The position numbers and the translations under genes were made by a program. A stretch of DNA of 7,595 nt from Desulfocapsa sulfexigens (GTDB lineage: Bacteria; Desulfobacterota; Desulfobulbia; Desulfobulbales; Desulfocapsaceae): contig DQVD01000418.1 in NCBI GenBank assembly GCA_015661935.1, positions 1 through 7,595 on the forward strand. The letters run 5' to 3'. The notes under the pieces are model-generated. The model was not told the DNA's origin. It worked only from the letters and a program-made list of their open reading frames with translations, and made no database searches. Within the stretch, counting starts at the first letter, position 1. The number at the start of each line of letters is the position of its first letter. This document shows, piece after piece, positions 1 through 6,077 of this stretch.

Positions 1-2
1 AA

Positions 3-854
3 ATAACTCAGGATCTCTCCTTGGAATATGAGGCGATTGTACGATTGCAATGGCGTATCATTCTGGTTTCCTCCACTGTTATGGCAATTCTTTTTCTTGT
101 TTTACTGACCATCGTTGGTCGAGCTGGAAAAATCATGGAAAAGAGAGCCAGGGAACGTATTAGCCTTGAGCAAAAACTCAGCAATGCCCAACGATTGGCG
201 CATCTTGGAACCATGGTGGCAACGGTATCGCATGAAATAAAAAGTCCATTGGGGATTGTACGTTCCACTGCTGAAATCCTTGTGAAAAGAATTAAAAAAG
301 TTGCGCCCGGTAATGAAAACCTTGCAGAAATCATTGTTTCAGAAACCACAAGACTCAATAATATTGTGCTTGAATTTCTCGATTTTGCAAGACCTCAGAA
401 AGTGAAACTGGTTCCAGTGGATATTAATAACTCCATAACTCAGGCCTTACAGTTTATGGATCCGGAACTTACCGAGAAAAATATTACAATTGAGACTGAT
501 CTGGATTTAAGTATGGGCCAAATAACAATTGACCCCGATATGTTTTATCGTGCACTTCTTAATATTCTGGTGAATGGAACTCAATCTATGCCGGATGGTG
601 GTGTGCTGCGGGTAAAAACCGGTATAACAAAAAGTGACGGATCAATTGTGATTTCAATTCAGGATAGTGGTATTGGTATGAGTGAAGAAAAGCTTGCCCA
701 GATATTTAAACCCTTTTTCACTGATAAAAACAGAGGAACCGGTCTTGGTTTAGCAATAACCAAAAATATAATTGATCAGCATCACGGAAGTATCTCCGTG
801 AACTCTGAGGTTGGTAAAGGCTCCACCTTTATACTCAGCTTGCCGGGCCCTTAA
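3..854 (+). CDS. Sensor histidine kinase (NtrB/ZraS-like), 5' end outside the window
   Basis: This is the C-terminal part of a membrane-bound two-component sensor kinase that autophosphorylates on His and passes the phosphate to a response regulator. The frame is open to the left edge, so the TTG at 21 is probably internal and the sensing domain lies upstream. Counting from the codon at position 3, residues ~19-38 form one hydrophobic membrane segment. A basic/acidic helical linker follows, then the DHp H-box VSHEIKSPLG with the phospho-acceptor His at ~77. The ATPase domain has an N-box (NILVNGTQS, ~187), a G1 box (DSGIGM, ~221), an F-box (FKPFF, ~235) and a G2 box (GTGLGL, ~245). No receiver or HAMP motif is evident. 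Its stop TAA overlaps the ATG of a response-regulator-like relic, which suggests the kinase once had a partner gene immediately downstream. Class is confident from the motifs; the signal sensed cannot be told. Confidence 0.95.
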   Translation: MTQDLSLEYEAIVRLQWRIILVSSTVMAILFLVLLTIVGRAGKIMEKRARERISLEQKLSNAQRLAHLGTMVATVSHEIKSPLGIVRSTAEILVKRIKKVAPGNENLAEIIVSETTRLNNIVLEFLDFARPQKVKLVPVDINNSITQALQFMDPELTEKNITIETDLDLSMGQITIDPDMFYRALLNILVNGTQSMPDGGVLRVKTGITKSDGSIVISIQDSGIGMSEEKLAQIFKPFFTDKNRGTGLGLAITKNIIDQHHGSISVNSEVGKGSTFILSLPGP

Positions 855-895
855 TGTCGCGTCTTTTCATCGTTGACGAGACAATGGAGTACTAA
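854..895 (+). pseudogene. Possible 5' relic of a response-regulator gene (13 codons)
   Basis: The histidine-kinase stop overlaps an ATG (TAATG) that opens a 13-codon frame, MSRLFIVDETMEY, then TAA. The first eight residues match how receiver domains usually begin: a hydrophobic beta-1 strand followed by an acidic pocket, commonly 'LFIVDDE'. Here one Asp is missing and the frame ends within five codons. A start-stop overlap is the usual link between a kinase and its cognate regulator. I infer a deletion that removed nearly all of the regulator and joined its start to the leader of the next gene; the relic now contains that gene's GGAG ribosome-binding site (886-889). It could instead be a chance short frame or a tiny coupling peptide. 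Confidence 0.45.
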
Positions 896-900
896 AAAAT

Positions 901-1515
901 ATGAACGGATTATCGCTTGTAAATCTCTCTTTTCTTAAAAATGGGCCTTATAGTTTGACCATTGAAGCAGGTGAATGTATAGGGCTTATTGGAAGATCAG
1001 GTGTCGGGAAAACCCAACTCCTGCGTGCGGTGGCTGATGTGATAGCACATGATGGGGATTGCGTTCTTAATGGTACATCATACCTTTCCGTGTCTCCTCC
1101 CGAATGGCGATCAATGGTTGCCATGGTTCCTGCCGAATCCTTCTGGTGGTACGATACGGTGGGATCTCATTTTGACTCTGAAATGGAACGGTATGATTCC
1201 ATGGAATTACTCGAAACCTTAGGTTTTAGTTCCGATGTTATGAACTGGCAGATAAGTCGTCTTTCAACTGGTGAGCGTCAGCGTCTCGCACTTGTTCGTA
1301 CGCTTATCACCGGGCCGAAAGTGCTCCTCCTTGATGAACCGACTGCATCGCTCGATAAGAAAATGGTAGATGTTGTTGAACAGCTTTTGGCTGATATCTG
1401 TTTCCTTCGCAGGACAATGTGTATCTGGGTTAGTCATGATATTGAGCAGCTTTCCCGTGTGGCAGCCAGAGTGTTTCGAGTAGAGAAAGGTGGTTTTACT
1501 GAGGAGACGTGTTAA
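901..1515 (+). CDS. fetA: ABC transporter ATP-binding protein, FetA/YbbL-like
   Basis: This 204-aa cytoplasmic ATPase should power the membrane protein encoded immediately downstream. Visible motifs are Walker A GRSGVGKT (31-38), signature LSTGERQR (121-128), Walker B VLLLDEP (141-147), D-loop SLD (~150-152) and the switch His in SHD (His179). The region where the Q-loop Gln normally sits reads MVPAESFWWYDTV (~75-87), so the usual Gln appears to be replaced. ATG 901 is preceded by GGAG at 886-889, a rather long 11-nt spacing, and lies 46 nt after the kinase stop. The stop TAA at 1513-1515 is directly followed by the next ATG, so the two genes are surely co-translated. FetA/FetB in Escherichia coli is described as an iron exporter that helps under oxidative stress; that substrate is inferred here from family membership, chiefly of the permease. 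Confidence 0.85.
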   Translation: MNGLSLVNLSFLKNGPYSLTIEAGECIGLIGRSGVGKTQLLRAVADVIAHDGDCVLNGTSYLSVSPPEWRSMVAMVPAESFWWYDTVGSHFDSEMERYDSMELLETLGFSSDVMNWQISRLSTGERQRLALVRTLITGPKVLLLDEPTASLDKKMVDVVEQLLADICFLRRTMCIWVSHDIEQLSRVAARVFRVEKGGFTEETC

Positions 1516-2322
1516 ATGGATGTACTATCACTTTCAGCGTTAGATCTTTCTCTTGCCGCCATTCTCGTTGTACTGCTTGCTATAACCAGTTTTCGCATGG
1601 GTCTTGGCCTTGAAAAGCGAATGGTGATTTCCGGTGTACGCATGACTGTTCAACTGCTGTTGATCGGTGTGGTCTTAAAATTCCTGTTTGCAAATGCAAG
1701 TTTTCCCCTTGTTTTATTTCTGTCGTCCTGCATGTTGTTGATAGCTGGATATGAAGTTCTGGCCAGACAGAAACGAAAACTCCGCGGTGCTACGGGCTAT
1801 TTTATCAGTACCGGCTCAATGGTGGTCTCTTCCTTTACCGTAACGTTTCTGGCACTTACTGTGATGGTCGGAGTGGATCCCTGGTACACTCCACAGTATG
1901 CGATTCCGCTCCTTGGTATGTTGCTCGGCAATACTATGAATGGTGTTTCACTGGCATCGGACAGGTTGACAACCGAAATGTATAATCAGCGCGGTATGGT
2001 GGAGCAGCGTCTGCTTCTTGGACACACCTGGCAGGAAGCAAGCGGAGATATCAGAAGGGATTGTATGCGTACCGGAATGATACCAACCATTAATTCCATG
2101 GCAGCAGCAGGGGTTGTGAGTCTGCCGGGCATGATGACCGGTCAGATTCTTGGCGGTTCCTCGCCGTTAGATGCTGTTAAGTATCAAATTCTGATTATGT
2201 TTCTTATCGCTGCCGGTACAGGATTCGGTGTTCTTACTGCTATCTGGCTTATCAGTCGCCGGCTTTTTGATGACCGTCAACGTCTGGTTTTGGATTGTCT
2301 TGGAAGTCCTGGGAAGTCATAA
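1516..2322 (+). CDS. fetB: ABC transporter permease, FetB/YbbM (UPF0014) family
   Basis: This 268-aa inner-membrane protein has about seven hydrophobic segments: roughly residues 10-30, 42-59, 62-83, 95-120, 125-146, 192-214 and 222-247. The family is recognisable from three conserved stretches: PLLGMLLGNTMNGVSL (131-146), the cytoplasmic EQRLLLGHTWQEA (163-175), which resembles a coupling helix, and SLPGMMTGQILGG (202-214). Full length matches the family. The ATG touches the ATPase stop with zero spacing, and its ribosome-binding site GAGGAG (1501-1506) lies inside the upstream gene. With the ATPase it should form a metal exporter; iron is the assigned substrate in E. coli and is only inferred here. 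The reductase gene downstream has its own apparent -10 box, so this operon probably ends near here, although no clear terminator hairpin is visible after the stop. Confidence 0.92.
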   Translation: MDVLSLSALDLSLAAILVVLLAITSFRMGLGLEKRMVISGVRMTVQLLLIGVVLKFLFANASFPLVLFLSSCMLLIAGYEVLARQKRKLRGATGYFISTGSMVVSSFTVTFLALTVMVGVDPWYTPQYAIPLLGMLLGNTMNGVSLASDRLTTEMYNQRGMVEQRLLLGHTWQEASGDIRRDCMRTGMIPTINSMAAAGVVSLPGMMTGQILGGSSPLDAVKYQILIMFLIAAGTGFGVLTAIWLISRRLFDDRQRLVLDCLGSPGKS

Positions 2323-2376
2323 TATATTATTTCTGCTTGTATTTTCTCTGATAATATTGTTCATTTGTCTGTATCG

Positions 2377-2382
2377 TATAAT
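2377..2382 (+). promoter_or_regulatory. Candidate -10 box for the reductase gene
   Basis: A perfect TATAAT lies in the AT-rich gap between the permease stop and the reductase start, 41 nt before the start codon. No good -35 sits at 16-18 bp: the nearest TTG-containing hexamer, TTGTTC at 2357-2362, gives only a 14-bp spacer, and there is no TGn extended -10. The site may therefore depend on an activator, or be fortuitous in AT-rich DNA. Confidence 0.45.
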
Positions 2383-2423
2383 GGTTAAATACTAAGAATT
2401 CTTTTTATATCCGGAGGTTGAAG

Positions 2424-4148
2424 ATGGGCCAAAAAATTGTAATTATCGGTGGTGTTGCAGCAGGTCCAAAGGCAGCATGTCGTGTAAAACGTTTAATGCA
2501 GGATGCAGAAGTAACAATCATTGATCAGGATACCCTGTTTTCCTATGGCGGTTGTGGAATCCCCTACTATGTCTCCGGCGATGTATCAGATGAGGCTGAA
2601 CTTCGCTCCACAAGTTTTCATATGGTACGTAATGAGGATTTCTTTGAGCATGCCAAAGGTGTAATGGTCAAGAGCGGTACCCAAGCCATGGCCATTGATC
2701 GTAATGCCAAAACTGTAAAAGTTCAAAATGTCGCAAGTGGTGAAGAGCAGGAAATCCCATATGACACCCTGATGATAGCCACTGGTTCGCGTCCATTTAT
2801 TTTGCCAATTCCCGGTGCCGATCTTGATGGCGTTTTTACCATTTCCGATTTACATAAAGCCGTTGAAATCAAAGATCGTATCGCCAAGGGAAAAGTAGAC
2901 AAAGCCGTAGTTATTGGTGGAGGTGCAATTGGCCTTGAAATGGCTGAGGCGTTTAAAGACTTGTGGGGAGTAAAAACCACGGTTGTGGAGTTCATGCCCC
3001 AGGTATTGCCAGGAATTGTTGACAAGCCATTTGCCGCAATGCTTACAAAGCATATGCGTGACAATGAAGTTGAAGTTTTTCTGAATGAAGGTGCGACAGA
3101 AATATCAGGAGTGGATGGAAAGGTTACCGGGGTGTGCACAGCTAACCGTACCATTGAAGCTGATATTGTAATTATGGCAGTGGGTGTGCGACCTCGATCT
3201 GAAATTGCTGTGGATGCTGGCCTGCAAACATCACCCATGGGCGCAATTGTTGTAAATGAGCGGATGCAGACTTCAGATCCATCCATCTATGCAGCAGGTG
3301 ACTGTATTGAAGTGATGCATCTGGTAACCGGGAAAAAATTCTATGCACCACTTGGTTCGCTCGCCAACAAAGAAGGGCGTGTTGCCGGTGATAATATGGC
3401 TGGCATTCCTTCAACATTTAAGGGGGCTGTCGGTAGTTTTATCATGAAGGCTTTTGATGTGTGCATTGGTGCCACAGGTCTTAGTCTGGATGTTGCACTT
3501 TCCGAAGGCTATGATGCTGATGTGGCCCTCACCGCCCCTTCTGATCGTGCCCATTTCTTCCCAACAGAATCCATTGTCTGTTTTCAGATGGTTTTTGATC
3601 GCCGCACCCGTAAAGTTTTAGGATTGCAGGGTTTTGGCCCCATGGGTGATGGAATATCTGCCAGAATTGATGCAGCTGCAGCATACATTGCCATGGGAGC
3701 AGGCATTGATGACTTTGGAACTCTTGAAATGGCATATGCACCACCTTTCTCTGCAGCCATTGACTCCATCAACGCCATTGCCTATGTTGCAGATAATCTC
3801 TGCGATGGACGCCTGCACAAGACAAGTCTGGATTCTTTTTTAGCCTGGATGGAAGATTTTGAAAGTGAGTCCGATTGGATAGCCCTCGACATCAGACATC
3901 CAATTGAGGCAGGTCCGTTTGTTGAAAAATTTGGTACTGAAAAATGGCTTGCGATCCCCTATAATGAGATTCGGGCGCGTTACAAAGAACTTCCACAGGA
4001 TAAAAAACTAATTATTCTCTGTGATGCAGGAACCAGATCCTTTGAGATACAATCGTTCCTGAACAGTGTTGATTATCAGAATTCCTTAGTAGTGAGTGGT
4101 GGCTTTAATATGATCCGGCGCATGGGCGTGGATTGGTATCCAAAATAA
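2424..4148 (+). CDS. FAD-dependent CoA-disulfide/persulfide reductase with C-terminal rhodanese domain
   Basis: This 574-aa cytoplasmic flavoenzyme is of the CoADR-rhodanese type. Such enzymes use NAD(P)H to reduce CoA disulfide, CoA persulfide or polysulfide, and the rhodanese domain relays sulfane sulfur. ATG 2424 is chosen because GGAGG at 2413-2417 is six bases upstream; the in-frame TTG at 2418 would abut that site. Domains from that start: FAD Rossmann motif GGVAAG (9-14); redox Cys44 in SYGGCGIPYY; NAD-binding GGGAIG (~165-170); YAAGDC FAD motif (~289-294); dimerisation domain with AYAPPFSAAIDSIN (~437-450); rhodanese domain from ~480 with active loop CDAGTRS (Cys533). Both catalytic cysteines are present and the fusion is full length. 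The role fits sulfur or polysulfide metabolism in an anaerobe. The exact substrate (CoA disulfide, persulfide or elemental sulfur) cannot be settled from sequence. Confidence 0.95.
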   Translation: MGQKIVIIGGVAAGPKAACRVKRLMQDAEVTIIDQDTLFSYGGCGIPYYVSGDVSDEAELRSTSFHMVRNEDFFEHAKGVMVKSGTQAMAIDRNAKTVKVQNVASGEEQEIPYDTLMIATGSRPFILPIPGADLDGVFTISDLHKAVEIKDRIAKGKVDKAVVIGGGAIGLEMAEAFKDLWGVKTTVVEFMPQVLPGIVDKPFAAMLTKHMRDNEVEVFLNEGATEISGVDGKVTGVCTANRTIEADIVIMAVGVRPRSEIAVDAGLQTSPMGAIVVNERMQTSDPSIYAAGDCIEVMHLVTGKKFYAPLGSLANKEGRVAGDNMAGIPSTFKGAVGSFIMKAFDVCIGATGLSLDVALSEGYDADVALTAPSDRAHFFPTESIVCFQMVFDRRTRKVLGLQGFGPMGDGISARIDAAAAYIAMGAGIDDFGTLEMAYAPPFSAAIDSINAIAYVADNLCDGRLHKTSLDSFLAWMEDFESESDWIALDIRHPIEAGPFVEKFGTEKWLAIPYNEIRARYKELPQDKKLIILCDAGTRSFEIQSFLNSVDYQNSLVVSGGFNMIRRMGVDWYPK

Positions 4149-4165
4149 AAACGGTTCGGTGCTTT

Positions 4166-4189
4166 GCAGGAGAGAATCCTCTCTCCTGC
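4166..4189 (+). repeat. Perfect 9-bp stem, 6-nt loop hairpin after the reductase gene
   Basis: GCAGGAGAG (4166-4174) and CTCTCCTGC (4181-4189) are exact inverted repeats around the loop AATCCT, starting 17 nt after the reductase stop. It sits where a terminator would be expected, but no T-run follows. Instead, the next base opens the receiver-domain pseudogene. I infer the stem is either a terminator whose T-tract was lost at the pseudogene junction or an mRNA 3'-end stabiliser. Confidence 0.7.
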
Positions 4190-4407
4190 ATGGTGCTTAC
4201 TGATCTGAATATGCCGGAAATTACAGGTGTTATGCTGTCAGCTGAAATTCGGAAAAAGTACACTCCGAAAAACTTCCCATTATCATGGTTACCACACAAA
4301 ATGAGTCCAACGATAATGATGCAGCCTATGGCGCAGGAGTAAATAAGATTATACAAAAACCTTTTAATGGCCAATCATTAAAGGCTGCAATGGCTGAATA
4401 TTTATAA
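4190..4407 (+). pseudogene. CheY-like receiver-domain pseudogene, 5'-truncated and frameshifted
   Basis: From 4190 the frame reads MVLTDLNMPEITG, the classical beta-3 strand of a receiver domain with its phospho-acceptor Asp, and continues SAEIRKKYTPK. The frame then goes wrong. Dropping to the next frame at the A-run 4268-4272 restores LPIIMVTTQNE, then AAYGAGVNKIIQKPFNGQ, with the conserved Thr and the Lys of KPF, ending MAEYL and TAA at 4405-4407. One missing A (five instead of six) explains the shift. The first ~50 residues (beta-1 to beta-2, including the acidic pocket) are absent: upstream bases form a hairpin, and no ribosome-binding site is seen. There is no output domain, so the parent was probably a stand-alone CheY-type regulator. 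Programmed frameshifting or a sequencing error could explain the shift, but neither explains the missing 5' end. Confidence 0.85.
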
Positions 4408-4443
4408 CAGAAATTTATTGCTATTATTTTCCAGCTCCCTGAG

Positions 4444-5271
4444 TCAGATCTTTTCAAGATAAGCTGGAAGCAAGTCGAAATCCCTGCCCACATCTTCAGG
4501 CTTGTGGGCATCAGAACCGGGAAGCAGGGGGATTCCAAGTGTCAGTGCCTCTTTGACAATAAAGGGGGCAGGAAATGGAGTTCCTCTGATAGTAAATCCT
4601 GAGGCGTTAATTTCCAGTGCCATTCCTTTTCTTTTTACTTCTTTAAGCAGCGTTCTGATTTGTCCTGTATATTCCTCATCTATTTTGATTCCCGGTTGAA
4701 AACGAAGAGCTGCATCCAGGTGACAGAGAACTGTTCCAGGCAGAACCTGAACTGCTTCGGTAAGTGTAGAGAAATATTTCTTTAGAGTTTGCCCACATCC
4801 AATTGCATCAATAGCCTGAATATTTGATTTTTTTCTGCTGACAAGATTGAGATGCTGTGTCCCTTTTACATGCGGCATAAAATGATAGGATACCCCTATT
4901 CGATCCCAGTTCCTTTTTGCTAAACGTTCCAGTAATTCTTCTTTATGAGTGGGGCTGTAGCCGACTTCTACGCCAAGCGATACTTTAATTTTATGCGCAT
5001 ATTGTTTTTGTAGCCGGTACCCTTTTGAGAAATATGTATCAAAATCAGTTTCAGTAAGCCAGGTAGATTCAAAATAATGAACTCCGGCCTCCATATGTTC
5101 AAGGAATACAATTTCTTTTAATCCTTTGGATATAGCATTAAGGACGTACTCCTCCATCTCACCTTTAGCATGATGACAATATTTTGTGTGGACATGGCCA
5201 TCCGTTAGTAAGGTAAGTTTTCCTGGGCCTAGGCTGGTCATGGGACGATGTGGACGAGGATTTTTAAGCAT
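4444..5271 (-). CDS. PHP-domain phosphoesterase, histidinol-phosphatase (HisJ/HisK) family
   Basis: The 275-aa product is a metal-dependent phosphoesterase of the PHP superfamily. Members closest in layout dephosphorylate histidinol phosphate in histidine synthesis. Metal-ligand motifs appear in the family order: HVHTKYCHH (His26, His28), FLEHME (Glu58, His59), GVEVGY (Glu102), SYHFMPH (His130), LCHLD (His184) and GSDAHKPEDVG (Asp254, His256). There is no signal peptide, so it should be cytoplasmic. The start is uncertain. ATG at 5271 overlaps the end of the upstream gene by 8 nt, but its AAAGGG lies only about two bases away; a GTG at 5319 and an ATG at 5241 are alternatives, neither with a good Shine-Dalgarno site. 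The catalytic motifs begin after all three. Close coupling with the small upstream gene suggests one transcript. Other PHP phosphatase activities are possible because no other his gene is visible. Confidence 0.88.
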   Translation of the reverse strand: MLKNPRPHRPMTSLGPGKLTLLTDGHVHTKYCHHAKGEMEEYVLNAISKGLKEIVFLEHMEAGVHYFESTWLTETDFDTYFSKGYRLQKQYAHKIKVSLGVEVGYSPTHKEELLERLAKRNWDRIGVSYHFMPHVKGTQHLNLVSRKKSNIQAIDAIGCGQTLKKYFSTLTEAVQVLPGTVLCHLDAALRFQPGIKIDEEYTGQIRTLLKEVKRKGMALEINASGFTIRGTPFPAPFIVKEALTLGIPLLPGSDAHKPEDVGRDFDLLPAYLEKI

Positions 5272-5458
5272 TCCCTTTGGGGAAAAAATGAATAACACCA
5301 TCAATTTCAGATGTGTCACAGACGTGGCCAGTGTTCAGTTCCATCTGAAGGAATTCTTCAAGTCCCTCAGGTGGAAGAGCAAGGTTTGGGCCTTCGGGCA
5401 AATGGTATATAAGTGTGTGGACTTTGGAGAAATCCACGGGGCGAACAAAAAGTTTCAT
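5264..5458 (-). CDS. Hypothetical 64-aa protein upstream of the PHP gene
   Basis: I do not recognise a family. From ATG 5458 the frame encodes 64 residues, beginning MKLFVRPVDFSKVHTLIYHL and ending GVIHFFPKGNA. It has no transmembrane segment, signal peptide or obvious metal motif; the single Cys is in HVCDTSE. A run LALPPEGLEEFLQMEL looks like a proline-turned amphipathic helix. A GGGA lies eight bases before this ATG, which favours it. The frame itself stays open upstream to a GTG at 5668, which would give 134 aa, but that start has no ribosome-binding site and the extra part has irregular, aromatic-rich composition. The 3' end overlaps the PHP start (ATG 5271) by 8 nt, an arrangement typical of translationally coupled genes. 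It may be an accessory protein to the phosphatase, or a chance frame. Confidence 0.5.
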   Translation of the reverse strand: MKLFVRPVDFSKVHTLIYHLPEGPNLALPPEGLEEFLQMELNTGHVCDTSEIDGVIHFFPKGNA

Positions 5459-5694
5459 GCAATGTTTCCCTTTCGAAAAGAAAATAAATAATCCGATATA
5501 GCTGGACTCCTTATAGTACCCCTTTGAGGGGTAAAAGTGTTTAGGAACGTACAGAACATGATGCCCTGCGGACACATTCAGAAGACAGAAGCCAGAATAG
5601 TTAACAGCCTGCGGCTGAAATAAATAAAGTTGGTTTTCATCTGGCATCCACTTCCGAGAATGATTCACGCAGAAACTTTGTTTTTCCGATACAT
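5459..5694. other. Upstream region of the minus-strand pair, no confident gene
   Basis: The minus strand carries an open 5' extension of the 64-aa frame (to GTG 5668), but no convincing start signal. The one structured item is the inverted repeat TACCCCT-TTG-AGGGGTA (5517-5533), a 7-bp stem with a 3-nt loop. On the minus strand it lies about 60 nt before the small gene's ATG, so it could be a leader hairpin or operator. I could not place a credible -35/-10 pair for this strand. Confidence 0.4.
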
Positions 5695-5852
5695 CTAAAT
5701 AAACTGAACAAATTAATGTCTTTTTTCGGAGTCTCGCAGGCTCGCTTACCTTCGTCTTCTGCGTTGCTCGTTGGTCACATAACCCGTTATGTTTCCGCCT
5801 CGCGCCTTGAATACGAAAAAAATGTCAATTAATTTTTGTTCAGCTTATTTAG
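5695..5852. repeat. Palindromic element with long imperfect inverted-repeat ends (MITE-like)
   Basis: The outer arms are 5695-5728 and 5814-5852. The left arm begins CTAAATAAACTGAACAAA and the reverse complement of the right arm begins CTAAATAAGCTGAACAAA; both then run through TTAAT...TTTTTTCG with a few indels. At the centre is a perfect 7-bp inverted repeat ACATAAC-CC-GTTATGT (5777-5792). The inner left arm is about 25 nt longer than the right and contains a GC-richer module shared with the region near 7304. The whole can fold into one long hairpin. It carries no coding sequence, and no clear target-site duplication is seen. It separates two divergently transcribed units. I infer a non-autonomous repeat or interspersed palindromic element; recurrence elsewhere in the genome cannot be checked here. 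Confidence 0.7.
5727..5752 (+). repeat. Shared module, copy 1 (direct repeat with 7304-7330)
   Basis: CGGAGTCTCG, then CAG, then GCTCGCTTACCTT. The flanking 10-mer and 13-mer are identical to copy 2, and only the 3-4 bases between them differ. It sits inside the left half of the MITE-like element and accounts for the asymmetry of its arms. Confidence 0.8.
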
Positions 5853-5974
5853 TTCCCGTTCCCAAGGCACTAAATTGTTGAAAGCGACTATAAGTATCTT
5901 TAAGGTAAACCGCAAGGAAATTGAAGAAAATTTAAGGATAATCTGAAATGCTGGAAACCTTGTTGGAAATAGGT

Positions 5975-6003
5975 TTGACACCTACATGCTATGTGTTTAT
6001 TAT
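5975..6003 (+). promoter_or_regulatory. Near-consensus sigma70 promoter for the cysteine-cluster gene
   Basis: TTGACA at 5975-5980 and TATTAT at 5998-6003 are separated by exactly 17 bp: a perfect -35 and a five-of-six -10. Transcription would start near 6010 and give a leader of about 68 nt before ATG 6078. The stretch between the palindromic element (ending 5852) and this promoter holds no gene I can support. The strong match suggests constitutive housekeeping-sigma expression. Confidence 0.8.
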
Positions 6004-6077
6004 GCTTTGTTCTTTGAATAGGTATTCATTCTCCATGTGAGATATAACGATATTATAAGCAAATAAAAGGTGTTTTG

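Noticed and set aside
2723..3286. 187-aa minus-strand frame inside the reductase gene
   Set aside because: It is a shadow of a strongly supported FAD/NAD enzyme on the plus strand and has no recognisable motifs.
4429..4469. Inverted repeat TTCCAGCT/AGCTGGAA spanning the end of the PHP gene
   Set aside because: Only 8 bp with a 25-nt loop, overlapping coding sequence and lacking a T-run; weak as a terminator.
5459..5668. N-terminal extension giving a 134-aa version of the small minus-strand protein (GTG 5668)
   Set aside because: No ribosome-binding site at the GTG, the frame is open further upstream into the repeat, and the composition is irregular; the internal ATG 5458 is better supported. 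I cannot exclude a decayed longer gene.
5877..5946. Short frame reading LLKATISIFKVNRKEIEENL before TGA
   Set aside because: It looks mildly protein-like but has only a TTG start, no ribosome-binding site and AT-rich composition; probably a chance open stretch.
5948..6040. 30-codon frame (MLETLLEIGLTPTCYVF...) preceded by AAGGA
   Set aside because: The TTGACA-N17-TATTAT promoter lies inside it, so it would not be on the downstream transcript. The peptide matches nothing I know and is short enough to be chance.
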